Shown: positions 34,466-44,756 of the stretch, one piece after another | Position numbering within the stretch: the first letter of the stretch is position 1 | Layout of the letters: each line of letters begins with the position of its first letter | DNA from: Conchocele bisecta | Lineage: Eukaryota > Mollusca > Bivalvia > Lucinida > Thyasiridae | DNA: 64,000 bases | Assembly: GCA_029237695.1 (NCBI GenBank) | Contig: CM055265.1 | Location: 46,561,056-46,625,055, forward strand | Direction: 5' to 3' | Notes under the pieces: generated by a model | What the model was told of the DNA's origin: nothing | Databases searched by the model: none | What the model saw: the letters and a program-made list of their open reading frames with translations, nothing else | Translations under genes and position numbers: made by a program

Positions 34466-34527
34466 TGGTCCCAGTCCTCCACGGGCACTGCAATACACGA
34501 TGAAATCGATTGAAAGGCTAAGAGGTT

Positions 34528-34790
34528 ATATGAGACACGCCATGTGATTTTGTACCTTTGGACATCTGGTTAATTTCATTAAATACGTTTACAAAATTTA
34601 CAATCTTTTTCATAAATAAAGTCAAAAGTTTACCAAATTTTCAGAGTACATAATTCTGCATGTACTCTGAACATTTTGTCACTACACCTTTTGATGCCAT
34701 TTACGGAAAATATTGTAAATTTTGTAACCGTATTTCATGACATTACGCAGATGTCCGAAGGTACAAAATCACATGGCGTGTCTCATATAA
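34528..34790. mobile_element. M8 palindromic MITE
   Basis: Ends TATGAGACACGCCATGTGAT / ATCACATGGCGTGTCTCATA. Inner hairpin CAGAGTACATAATTCTGCAT then GTACTCTG. Confidence 0.85.
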
Positions 34791-34799
34791 GGTAAAATA

Positions 34800-35336
34800 C
34801 AGATGGTAAAACACCAACACTGGGTTACAATCAATTGTGACAACAGCGCTCCAGATAAGGAATTAGTAATTGAGTATTTTCACTCGATCATTTCTGAAGC
34901 AATTGGGTATTTTAATTGGGTAAAATAAAATCACACTACTGTTTACACATCAACAGACAGCAATTATTGAATAGTCTGCTTCGAAATGAAAACATGTCTA
35001 GACAATTCTAATGAAATACCAAGATGTGTTTTCATGGAAAATAAGAAAAATATGCTATATGTGTGGTATGTTTATTGTTTTCTGCAGCATATAAAGGTAC
35101 CACAAAATTGTTATTGCTTTTTGATACTCGCTACTTCTGATTTCAATTGGGTTTCTGGTAATTTTAATTTAATTGGGTATTTAAGCAAATACGCAGCTTA
35201 TCTGGAGCACTGGTAACAATCACCAAGACCCCAAACTCTGCAATGGTATTATTTTATGCACCACTATATCGTCTGATAATATATTGACCTATACTAGGAT
35301 TGTATTCATAAAGGGTATGCCACATGAATTATTATT
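34800..35336. other. Intron, nothing recognised
   Basis: AT-rich intron between exons D and E. Repeated AATTGGGTATTTTAATTGGG-like stretches at 34870-34925 and 35140-35185. The plus-strand open frame there lacks any recognisable feature. Confidence 0.4.
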
Positions 35337-35660
35337 ATAGGAATGAATGGCCCATTTGTGGAATTTATCGGGGTATAAACTTGGAAAAGTCGCGGGAATA
35401 CTGGATGAAGGCCGGAGTTTATATCCCCGATAAATTCCACAAAAAGGCCATTCATTCCTTATAATTCCAGCATTTGAAATAAATTCATCAAGAAAATGTG
35501 TTTATTTTCCGTTTTCTTAAGAATTATTTTAACTGCGCCTCACGGTTACGGAAAGTAGTTCGGCATGGAAGTACTGGGATATAATTTTTGGACAGAGACT
35601 TGCTACGGGCCAATCAAATGTTAGGGAATTGTGTAAATATGTTTGTGCTGGAATTATTAC
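35337..35660 (+). mobile_element. M3 element copy
   Basis: Same head (GGAATGAATGGCCCATTTG) and body as 5626-6045, with a shortened head hairpin. Confidence 0.8.
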
Positions 35661-35894
35661 CATATCTTATATTTAAGGGTAGGAATTGGCTCGAGGACCT
35701 TTCAGACCCGGGCATTTGAGTCCAAAAATGGCAGGCCAATCACTGTTGGCCTGTTTGTTTCTGAATTTACTAATATCTGCCATACAGTCGAAATATGTGC
35801 ATTAAATGAAGGAGGCAATGATGTGGTTAATTTAACCTAGCTAGTTCATTCTCCTATCACACAAAGGCGGTATGTAAGACCGTGAAAAAGGCTG

Positions 35895-36294
35895 TTTGTT
35901 TGTTTGTTTATTAGTGTTTAATGGCCTATCAACAGCTAAGGTCATGTAAGGCCGGGCAAACGGGTTCGATCCCATTTTAACCTGCTGCATTGGGGGGAAA
36001 ATCCCAAAATCAGAACGGAATATTTACATCAAGAACAAATATATTCAGCCCTGAAATTAGAATATCCTGACCTGGTGCCAGGTCCATACCACACCAAGTC
36101 ACTTGGCCCCTTCCCCTAAATAAAATATGATTACGAACAGCGTAATACTCACAGGGGTATAACCAGATTCAACTGTCACATACAAAATGCCAAAGACGTA
36201 TGTGAGGGCCAAACCAGGTCTCCAGTCGGGATTCCGGTAAGGATGAACCCCGATCGTTAAATTACCCACCGCGTGCTCCCACCTGCCACCCACT
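35895..36294 (+). mobile_element. SINE-A, cleanest copy, 13-bp target duplication
   Basis: Head TTTGTTTGTTTATTAGTG; B box GGGTTCGATCCC at ~35963, matching the tRNA-type pol III consensus GGTTCGANNCC; middle TTCAGCCCTGAAATTAGAA; tail CGTGCTCCCACCTGCCACC. GTGAAAAAGGCTG at 35882-35894 and 36295-36307 is the duplication. An A box was not securely identified. Confidence 0.88.
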
Positions 36295-36481
36295 GTGAAA
36301 AAGGCTGAGTGTGAGTGCATGTGATATATGGAGACTCAACCGTAACAGTGTTATCCTATATGATGATGATATTTGAGGGTTTGTCAGGGCAAAACATATC
36401 AGGCAGGAAATTATCGATATTGGGTTACGATGTAATATGGTGCCACATGAATATAATATCTACATATATATTGATTATATA

Positions 36482-36718
36482 TGGCTGCGACTTGAGAAAT
36501 GGGGCTTATCAGTTTTACGACCAGTGTAGACCCAGATCAGCCTGTGCATCCGCACAGTCTGATCAGGATCTGCACTGTTCGCCATTCCATCAATGAAACA
36601 CCCGTCATGCTTCTAACAAGTAATATATATCATTATCAGACTGCAACAGTGTGGAATTTAATCAGGTACTACATGAGTTACAAATCCCATAAGCCCCATT
36701 TCTCCAGTCACAGCTGCA
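36482..36718 (+). mobile_element. M2 MITE copy
   Basis: ATGGCTGCGACTTGAGAAAT ... ATTTCTCCAGTCACAGCTGC, with the inner hairpin CAGATCAGCCTGTGC / GCACAGTCTGATC. Confidence 0.85.
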
Positions 36719-36855
36719 TATATTGATTACATAGCTTAGCCATGATCACACAAAACATTATCACACAAACTTTTATAATATCACCCAAACTTTATCACCC
36801 AAACATTATGCAGTCAGAGTTTTCATATTGTTCACTAGAGGTTTGCGGGCTGATT

Positions 36856-37086
36856 TTAACCCTTAGAATGCGGGAACCGAAAATTGTCGTCTGCTGTTGT
36901 TTCATATTGTGTCTTCTTTCTCAATACAAACACGGTTTGACACACTTTAGAATCATTTCCATTGGAAATGATTCTAAAGTGTTGTCAAACCATATTTTTG
37001 ATGAGAAAAAAAATGGAAATAAATAATAAACAGTGGACGACACAAAAAGTCAGCTTAATTGTCAGCATTGCAAATTGCAAGGGTTA
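36856..37086. mobile_element. M4 hairpin MITE
   Basis: TTAACCCTTAGAATGCGG left end. Inner arms CACTTTAGAATCATTTCCA / GGAAATGATTCTAAAGTG. The right end is drawn out into the minisatellite that follows. Confidence 0.8.
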
Positions 37087-37305
37087 AGTCAGCATTGCAA
37101 GGGTTAAAGTCAGCATTGCAAGGGTTAAGTCAGCATTGCAAGGGTTAAGTCAGCATTGCAAGGGTTAAGTCAGCATTGCAAGGGTTAAGTCAGCATTGCA
37201 AGGGTTAAGTCAGCATTGCAAGGGTTGAGATTCTTAAGTCAGAATTGCAAGAGAAAGGTTAAGTCAGCATTGCAAGGGTTAAGTCAGCATTGCAAGGGTT
37301 AAAGT
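37062..37305. repeat. 20-bp minisatellite grown from an M4 end
   Basis: About ten units of GTCAGCATTGCAAGGGTTAA, one interrupted (37228-37258). The unit is the terminal 20 bases of the adjacent M4. No spacers, so not CRISPR. Confidence 0.9.
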
Positions 37306-37424
37306 CACCATGGATGTATTACAGCCTATGTCAGACAAAAATATTTGTTTTTAACTCTTCCTCAAAGTCGGTCCCATAAGTTCCCACCAAATAATGATTT
37401 TTAGTTAATAATGTAACACTATAA

Positions 37425-37885
37425 GGCCGTCCTTAAAAAATTGTTTGTTTCTTGTAACCCGACCCAGAATTTTAGAAGTGGGTCGGTCGGTAGGCAATTT
37501 CTTTTTTTTTTCTGTCACATGACACATTGAATTTAAAAATTATTAATATTAAAAAGGTACAATATTTTAACACTTACATTGCAAGTGTTAAAATATTGTA
37601 CCTTTTTAATATTAATAATTTTTAAATTCAATATTGCAAGTCTTGCAATAAAAGTATGTCAATTGCTGTATGTGTTGTTGTATGAACATGTATGCCATTT
37701 AGGGCCAGAGATTATATTAACCCTTTTAACCCACTGTAGCACTAAATTGAAAAAAAAATTGAAAAAAAAAATCGAAAAAAAAATAAAACAAATTGTAAGC
37801 GATATTGCAATAAAAAAAATCGGGTCGCACCGTTTTTAGCGGGTCGGTCGGGTTACAGGAAACGGAGATATAATTATGGATGGCC
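37425..37885. mobile_element. Palindromic MITE (M9) with CGACCC-rich arms
   Basis: GTAACCCGACCC / GGGTCGGTCGGGTTAC subterminal arms, AAGGCCGTCC / GGATGGCCT ends. A perfect ~50-base inner hairpin at 37531-37637 (ATTGAATTTAAAAATTATTA...). Confidence 0.8.
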
Positions 37886-37980
37886 TAATGGTTGGTTTAT
37901 GGTACATGTTTAGTGTATCAATAAGGGTATGACACCAATCCAACAAATCAGGCACAACCAAAAATGCATACATCTCTACA

Positions 37981-38282
37981 GTAGCCTATTTCATCAACAT
38001 TGCAAAGTATACTTTTCTAGCAAAGTATACTTTGAGGGAGAAATTTTTAATTAAAGAATAAATTTATTAATTTTTATTATACTGAATTTATTACATTATC
38101 ACAGCCATTTTGTGATAATGTAATAAATTCAGTATAATAATTCTGCATACTTTTAATCATCACATATATGCAGTGGTTAGTTCTATGTGAAATAATGCAT
38201 TTCGGGAAAAATAAATGATTACTCCCTCAAAGTATACTTTGCTAAATAAGTATACTTTGCAATTTTGATGAAATCGGCTACT
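37981..38282 (-). mobile_element. M1 MITE copy
   Basis: CAG-TAGCCTATTTCATC ... AAATCGGCTA-CTG. The central palindrome has lost the GGC at its centre. Confidence 0.88.
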
Positions 38283-39429
38283 GATATAGCAATATGTAAA
38301 TTGGGAAACCCAACAATATTTCACAATGCTCAGCATGATACACAATAATGCCAGTATAGTTATTTGGAAATTTGGATTATAAATTAGTTTTATATACTAT
38401 TAAATCATTTTGTCAAACATGTTTTTGTGCCTGAAAAGATGATTTTAGAAACGTCTAGTACTCTAAATAACTGTAGCCGATTTCATGAACATTGCAAAGT
38501 ATACTTATCTAGAAAAGTATACTTTGAGGGAGTAATCATTTATTGTTCCCAAAATGCGTTATTTCATATAGAACTAACCACTGTATATAATTGATGCTTA
38601 AAAGTATGCAGAATTATATAACACTGAATGTATTACATTATCATAGCCAAAATGGCTGTGATAATGTAATAAATTCAGTATAATAACAAGAGTGCCGAAG
38701 GTCACAATATACGCCCGTCGAGGCAAGGCCAGTCAACAAGGGGAGATAACTCATCTGCTTAAAAGAATGCAGAATTATAACACTGAATGTATTACATTAT
38801 CATAGCCAAAATGGCTGTGATAATGTAATAAATTCAGTATAATAACAAGAGTGCCGAAGGTCACAATATACGCCCGTCGAGGCAAGGCCAGTCAACAAGG
38901 GGAGATAACTCATCTTGACTTGATAAACATGTAAACCAAATTTGGTTATGATCCGTCAAGTAGAACTTGACTAATTGCGTGGACAAGGATACGGAGTCAG
39001 AAAATTAAAATCAATAGGCTTCTTCATCTTGCCGTGATAAACATGTATACCGAATTTGGTTATGATCGGTCAAGTAGAACTTGAGTTATTGCGTGGACAA
39101 GGATAAAGAGTGCGAAAATTAAAAATGGCTGCCAAGGGGAGATAAGTATCGGAAATTTTCAAAATCAATAGGCTTCTTCATCTTGCCGTGATAAATATGT
39201 GTACATAATTTGGTTATGATCGGTCAAGTAGAACTTGAGTTATTTCGTGGACAAGGATACAGAGTGTGAACATTAAAAATGGCTGCCAATGGGAGATAAG
39301 TATCGGAAATTTTTTAAAATCAATAGGCTTCTTTGTATTGCCATGATAAACATGTATACCGAATTTGGTTTCGATCGGTGAAGTAGAACTTGAGTTATTG
39401 CGTGGACAAGGATACAGAGTGCGAAAGTT

Positions 39430-40456
39430 AACAAGAGTTGGCAGAGGACAACGAAGCGCGCCCGGTGGCAGCAAAGGAACCGAGGGCACATTTGAATGTG
39501 GATTGGCCACAGCGCAGTAGAGGACCCTTGGAGCAATGCGTGTGTGAAATATGAAGCAAATCCAAGCAAGGAAACAGAAAATATAGGCCATTATTTACCC
39601 GAGCGTCCGAGCGTTAAGGTTTCGAGATGCACAAAGTATGTGACCTTGACCCTGGGCTTAGAAGGGGCGGCACGGATGTGGATTTGCCACAGCGCAGTAG
39701 AGGACACATGGAGCAATGCGTGTGTGAAATATGAAGCAAATTCAAGCAAGGAAACAGAAAATATAGGCCATTATTTACCCAAGCGACTGAGCGTTAAGGT
39801 TTTGAGATGCACAGAGTATGTGATCTTGACCCTGGGCTTAGAAGGGCACGGACGTGGATATGCCACAGCGCAGTAGAGGACCCTTGGAGCAATGCGTGTG
39901 TGAAATATGAAGCAAATCCAAGCAAAAAAACAGATGGACGGCCGGACGGACGGACGGACTCCCTGAAGTGACGTTGTGGGGTTTGTTGCATGTGGGTTTT
40001 TTTGCCAAGTCTTTTGGGGTTTTTTGGTGCTATTTGTGCAGCTGGGTGCACAAGAAAAAGTGATGCACAAGTACCAAAAAGTGATGCACAAGTACCTCTT
40101 GTACTCATGAATTGATTCACAAGTATACCTGGCTGAGTACATCATCTGAGTCCGTTCAATACTGATAGTCGGACACTTTGCCGATCGACATCTGATGCTT
40201 GTGCACTAACTTTTGTGACAAGCAACACAAGACCCTTGTGAGCTGAAATAAAGTAGTCTGCTTGTGCACCCGGGTGCATAAGAAAAAATTGATGCACAAG
40301 GGCCTCTTGTACACACTGACGGACGGACGGACTGACGGACTGACGGACTGACAGACAGACGGACGGACGGACGGACGGAGGACGGACGGACGGACGGACG
40401 GACGGACGCCTACGATGCCGAGGGTATGCCATAAGCACGGCTTCCTTTGGAAGGCG
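39430..40456 (+). mobile_element. Nested Helentron-like element
   Basis: Starts ACAAGAGTTGGCAGAGGACA. Core units with TGTGACCTTGACCCTGGGCT and GCAGTAGAGGACCC. 3' hairpin GCTTCCTTTGGAAGGCGCGC then TAAAAA. The host unit reads GTGCGAAAATTAAAAATGGC when uninterrupted. Confidence 0.78.
39960..40318. mobile_element. Insert inside a GGAC microsatellite
   Basis: Splits a GGAC run (left GGACGGACGGACT, right ACTGACGGACGGACGG). Interior repeats of GTGATGCACAAGTACC and CTTGTGCACCCGGGTGCA. No clear homology to the other two inserts apart from GTACTTGTG-like blocks. Confidence 0.5.
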
Positions 40457-41076
40457 CGCTAAAAATAGCTGCCAAGGGGAGATAAGTCATCGGAAATTTT
40501 TCAAAATCAATAGGCTTCTTCGTCTTGCCGTGATAAACATGTATACCGAATTTGGTTATGAGCGGTGAAGAAGAACTTGAGTTATTGCATGGACAAGGAT
40601 ACAGAGTGCGAAAAATAAAAATGGCCGCCAAGGGGAGATAAGTCATTGGAAATATTTGAAAATCAATAGGCTTCTTCGGCTTGCCGTGATAAACATGTGT
40701 ACCAAATTTGGTTACAATCCGTCAAGTAGAATTGCAGTTATTGCATGGACAAGTTGTGCCCTCCCTCCCTCCGTACCACTCGCCCGCCCGCCCGTACAAG
40801 ATAAATACATAATACGTCCCGTTTTTTCAAACGGGCGTATAAAAATGTATAAATTTATCCTAAAATTGAAAATTTCTCCCTCAAAGTATACTTTGCAGAT
40901 AAGTATACTTTGCAATGCTGGTGAAATAGGCTACTGGAATGGACTGTGATACTATTAAAGGATGGTATGTTTTATTTAAAAAAAAATAAAAAATGAGCCG
41001 GCTCATTAAAGAGCTCTGTAGTGTTGAAAGGGTTAGCATTATTATTAAATTGGCTTGATGGCTTTCACGAGCATAC

Positions 41077-41202
41077 CTTGACATCCCTGCATTTCATCTG
41101 AATTGTCCCCGCAGTGATCATACCCATCACAGACAAGCGCCTTGTCAATACAACGGCCATTCCTCGAGCACGTAAATAGGCCCTGCCACGTACACCCAGA
41201 TG
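41077..41202 (-). CDS. Receptor exon 'E': complete LDL-receptor class A module
   Basis: Encodes residues 70-111. The six cysteines are at 73, 81, 87, 94, 100 and 110, with spacing x7-x5-x6-x5-x9, the standard LDLa spacing. The calcium site is intact: CDGYDHCGDNSDE carries the acidic D95, D98, D102, D105 and E106. The family binds ligand through this Ca-dependent fold. Acceptor is a T-run followed by CAG at 41203-41205; donor is GTATGC from 41076. Both ends are phase 1, so the module is an exon-sized symmetric cassette, as is usual for LDLa exons. The upstream exon ends DPYQ-A and this one starts SGC, so the module follows the CUB domain directly. SINE-like sequence starts right at the acceptor. 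Confidence 0.92.
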
Positions 41203-41204
41203 CT

Positions 41205-41362
41205 GAAAAAAAGTGAAAGTGAATGAGTTTACCGTCCCAGCAACAGCTAAGACGGGACCACAGTTTATAAAGTTTCATCCGACATACCAGTGGGATGGAA
41301 AGTATTTTTGATGCTTAATGTGAGGTTTGAACCCGCAACCTCCAGATTGAAAGTCAGGTGTT
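41205..41362 (+). mobile_element. SINE-like fragment abutting exon E
   Basis: AGTGAAAGTGAATGAGTTT and ACCGTCCCAGCAACAGCTAA resemble SINE-B/A heads. GGTTTGAACCCGCAACC at ~41314 resembles a B box. The LINE at 41368 interrupts it. Confidence 0.5.
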
Positions 41363-41367
41363 CTTTA

Positions 41368-42960
41368 CTCTTTTTTTTTCTTTTTTTTTTACTAAATGGT
41401 TTATTTTCAATTTTTAAATATACATACATAATGTATTTACAAAGTGCGCTTATTTAAGAAGAGTTTTTTAAGAAGAGAGTTATAGGAAAGAGAAAAAAGA
41501 TAAAGAGGTCTGCCTTCTGTTCTCGTAATTCGTAATACATTTGAATAATAACGTTTATGTCAATAATATAATATAATTCTATTGCAATTATGAATAGGTA
41601 TGGTGATAATGGACAGCCTTGACGGACACCTCGGTTTATTGAGAAAAAATCTGATAAGTAACCGTTATTAGTAACGCAACTTTTTGCATCTAAATAAAAA
41701 AGTTTAATCCATTTAATAATGTCGTTGCTGTAATTAAGATATTGCATGACCTTTAGAAGGTATTCGTGTTCAACTGTATCAAAGGCTTTTTCAAAATCTG
41801 CAAAGAATAATAAACCCGGAGAATTACTTTCATTCAAAAAGTCTACCGATTCGCATATAATGTTCTGATGTTTTCTCCAATGTATCTCCCCTTAATGAAT
41901 GCAGTTTGTGAATGATCTATTATTGATGGTAATACTTTTTTCAGCCTGTTTGCAATAGCTTTTGTAGCAATTTTATAATCGACATTAAGAAGGGATATCG
42001 GTCTTCAGTTTGTAAGAATGAATAAATCACTGTCTTTTTTTGGTATTAATGTTATTACTCCCTATTTTTGTAATTCGCTCAAGTTTCCGTTCTCTAATGA
42101 ATAATTCATGGAATTTATAAAATACTCTTTGATATCATTCCAGAATAGTTTGTAAAATTCAACCGTAATACCATCTGAACCTGGACTTTTGTTATTTTTC
42201 ATTTCCTTTATGCAATTCTTACATTCATATTCAGATAACTTGCCTTCACAATTTTGTTTCTCTTCTTCCGATAATATATGTTCATTATTATTCGTGAAAA
42301 AATCATGATTGGTTGCTTGCATGTCTTTTTTTGTATATAACTTTTTATAATATTCTTGCTGTTCATGTAGTATTTCGTTGTAATGTGTAATAATATTGTT
42401 ATTTATATTCAGTCTAGTTATAGTTTTATTTTCTGCCCGTTTCTTTTCGAGATTAGAAAAGTATTTTGTATTCTTTTCTTCACCCTCTATCCATTTGGCT
42501 TTGGTTCTTAATATTATTCCTTTAAGCCTTTCTTCGTGTATATTATGTAGTTGGTCTTTCTTATTATTTAGTTCTGTTAAAAGGTCTTCCTCTGTAGTAT
42601 TAGAGTATTCTGATTTTAATTTATTTATTTCATCCGTTAACCTTTTTTCTATATTTACTGGTTTTTTTCTTTTCTATTGAAGCAAATCTTATAGTTTCAT
42701 TTCTAATCGTTCCTTTTATTATCTCCCATAATGTATTAGGATTTGCACCTTCATTCATTTCAGCAACTAAAGAAATATTATGTCTAATATTTTGTTGATA
42801 TTCGGCATTTAACAGTAAGCTATTATTTAATTTAAAGTAACCTGGACCTCGTTTATTAGATTGTGTATGAAGGGAGAAAAATACCATTGAATGATCCGAC
42901 TTATATCCTGTTTGGTAATCTTACTATTTGCTACGCGATTTATTATGTTTTCAGAAATTA
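41368..42960 (-). mobile_element. Truncated L1/Tx1-clade LINE (endonuclease end to RT motif B)
   Basis: Minus-strand pieces in order: TGYKSDHS, the endonuclease C-terminal motif (~42889-42912); NKRGPGYFKLNNS; NKSPGSDG (RT start, ~42171-42197); FADFEKAFD (motif A, ~41785); RQGCPLSPYLF (motif B, ~41600). The YADD motif C and the thumb are missing: sequence after motif B runs off into unrelated AT-rich coding. Several stops and frame changes. 3' A-tract (plus-strand T-run) at 41370-41391 preceded by AATAAA. 5'-truncated, dead; no target duplication found. Confidence 0.85.
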
Positions 42961-43186
42961 AACAAGAGTGCTGCAAGTCACAAAATACGCCCGTCGAATA
43001 TGGGCCAGACAGCGAAGATGCAGAAATGTGAAGCTGTCACCAAGGCAAGAAACATTAATGAGAATTTGAAAGTCTATAGCATTATTTCTTCATCTCGTTG
43101 TGCTAAATATGTATACTAATTTAGGCAGAGATAGAAAAGTAGAGTGTAAAGTAGAAATGATAGGGAATTGGATACAATAATGTAGA
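42961..43186 (+). mobile_element. Helentron-like 5' fragment
   Basis: ACAAGAGTGCTGCAAGTCAC and ACGCCCGTCGAATATGGGCC match the head of the 38686 family. Truncated by the next element. Confidence 0.6.
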
Positions 43187-43187
43187 C

Positions 43188-44562
43188 AAGAGTTGTCAGA
43201 GGACAACGAAGCGCGCCCAGTGGCAGCAAAGGAACCGAGGGCACATTTGAAAGTGGATTTGCCACAGCGCAGTAGAGGACCCTTGGAGCAATGAATGTGT
43301 GAAATATGAAGCAAATGCAAAGGAAACAGAAAATATAGGCCATTATTTACCCGAGTGTCCGAGCGTTAAGGTGTTGAGATGCACAAAGTATGTGACCTTG
43401 ACCCTGGGCTTAGAAGGGGCGGCACAGATGTGGATTTGCCACAGCGCAGTAGAGGACCCTTGGAGCAATGCGTGTGTGAAATATGAAGCAAATCCAAGCA
43501 AGGAAACAGAAAATATAGGCCATTATTTACCCGAGCGACTGAGCGTTAAGGTTTCCAGATGGACAAAGTATGTGACCTTGACCCTGGGCTTAGAACGGAT
43601 GGCACAGACGTGGATTTGCCACAGCGCAGTAGAGGACCCTTGGAGCAATGTGTGTGTGAAATATGAAGCAAATCCAAGCAAGGAAACAGAAAATATAGGC
43701 CATTATTTACCCGAGCGACCGAGCGTTAAGGTTTCGAGATGCACAAAGTATGTGACCTTGTCCCTGGGCTTAGAAGGGGCGGTACAGACGTGGATTTGCC
43801 ACAGCGCAGTAGAGGACCCTTGGAGCAATGCGTGTGTGAAATATGAAGCAAATCCAAGCAAGGAAACAGAAAATATAGGCCATTATTTACCCGAGCGACC
43901 GAGCGTTAAGGTTTTGAGATGCACAAAGTATGTGACCTTGTCCCTGGGCTTAGAAGGGGCGGCACAGACGTGGATTTGCCACAGTGCAGTAGAGGACCCT
44001 TGGAGCAATGCATGTTTGAAATATGAAGCAAATCCAAGCAAGGAAACAGAAAATATAGGCCATTATTTACCCGAGCGACAGAGCGTTAAGGTTTTGAGAT
44101 GCACAAAGTATGTGACCTTGTCCCTGGGCTTAGAAGGGGCGGCACGTACGTGGATTTGCCACAGCGCAGTAGAGGACCCTTGGAGCAATTCGTGTGTGAA
44201 ATATGAAGCAAATCCAAGCAAGGAAACAGAAAATATAGGCCATTATAATTTTTGAAGACGGACGGACGGACGGATGGACGGATGGACGGCGGACGGATGG
44301 ACGGACGTTCTTACAGTACTATACTTATGTGGCTTATCATATGTTAAATATTAGCCACATAAAACAATTTTTAGCCACATAAAAGGATTTTTTAGGTGGC
44401 TAATTGTAACCAACCCTATCCTTTACTAAGTCCATAACCCTGTGGGGCTAGCCACATAAGTACCCTAATGTGTGCCCGGACGGACAGATGGACAGACAGA
44501 CGGACGCCTACAACGCCGAGGGCATGCCATAAGCACGGCTTCCTTCGGAAGGCGCACTAAAA
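43188..44562 (+). mobile_element. Helentron-like element, ~180-bp core array
   Basis: Starts ACAAGAGTTGTCAGAGGACA (5' hairpin GTTGTC..GACAAC). Six units of ~180 bp; because the unit is divisible by three, a 318-codon open frame crosses 43299-44255 without being a gene. GGAC microsatellite with insert 44305-44476, then 3' hairpin GCTTCCTTCGGAAGGCGCAC then TAAAAA. Confidence 0.82.
44305..44476. mobile_element. Small insert inside a GGAC microsatellite
   Basis: Ends ACGTTCTTACAGTACTATAC and AAGTACCCTAATGTGTGC, with inverted TACTTATGTGGCT / AGCCACATAAGTA. GGAC repeats on both sides. Termini align with the insert at 19151-19279; the interior differs. Confidence 0.6.
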
Positions 44563-44756
44563 AAATGGCTAAGTTAAAAAGATGATATTTTTGTTAAAAA
44601 ATATGTTTTCGGCATAAAAACACCAAGGTGCACATCTTTAATATGTGTAGAAGACGTGTGTATAGTTTCAGAACGATCGACTGAACGGTTTCGGAGGAGT
44701 TGTGTACACAAACTCTGTACCCTATATAGAATTGTATAGAAAAATGTAGAAAAAAT

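Larger units (their letters stand above)
38686..40842 (+). mobile_element. Helentron-like element with another nested inside
   Basis: Starts ACAAGAGTGCCGAAGGTCAC. Core units with GGCTTCTTCATCTTGCCGTG, CATGTATACCGAATTTGG and GCCAAGGGGAGATAAGT. 3' hairpin CGTCCCGTTTTTTCAAACGG then GCGTATAAAAA. Same family at 50331-51233. Confidence 0.8.
38473..40934 (+). mobile_element. M1 MITE split at its centre by Helentron-like elements
   Basis: Left half 38473-38685 ends CAGTATAATA; right half from ~40843 (TATAAATTTATCC) ends GGCTA-CTG. CTG on both sides. A ~154-bp direct duplication (38598-38752 and 38755-38910) spans the M1/element junction. Confidence 0.85.

Noticed and set aside
35963..35975. tRNA gene suggested by a perfect B box
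   Set aside because: No cloverleaf or secure A box around it; it belongs to SINE-A and only shows tRNA ancestry.
37062..37305. CRISPR-like regular repeat
   Set aside because: Units are directly adjacent without spacers and derive from a MITE end; the window is eukaryotic.
43299..44255. 318-codon open frame on the plus strand
   Set aside because: It is the translation of six ~180-bp tandem units of a Helentron-like element; every unit gives the same peptide (PSVKV..CTKYVTLTLGLEG), and the length divisible by three explains the openness.
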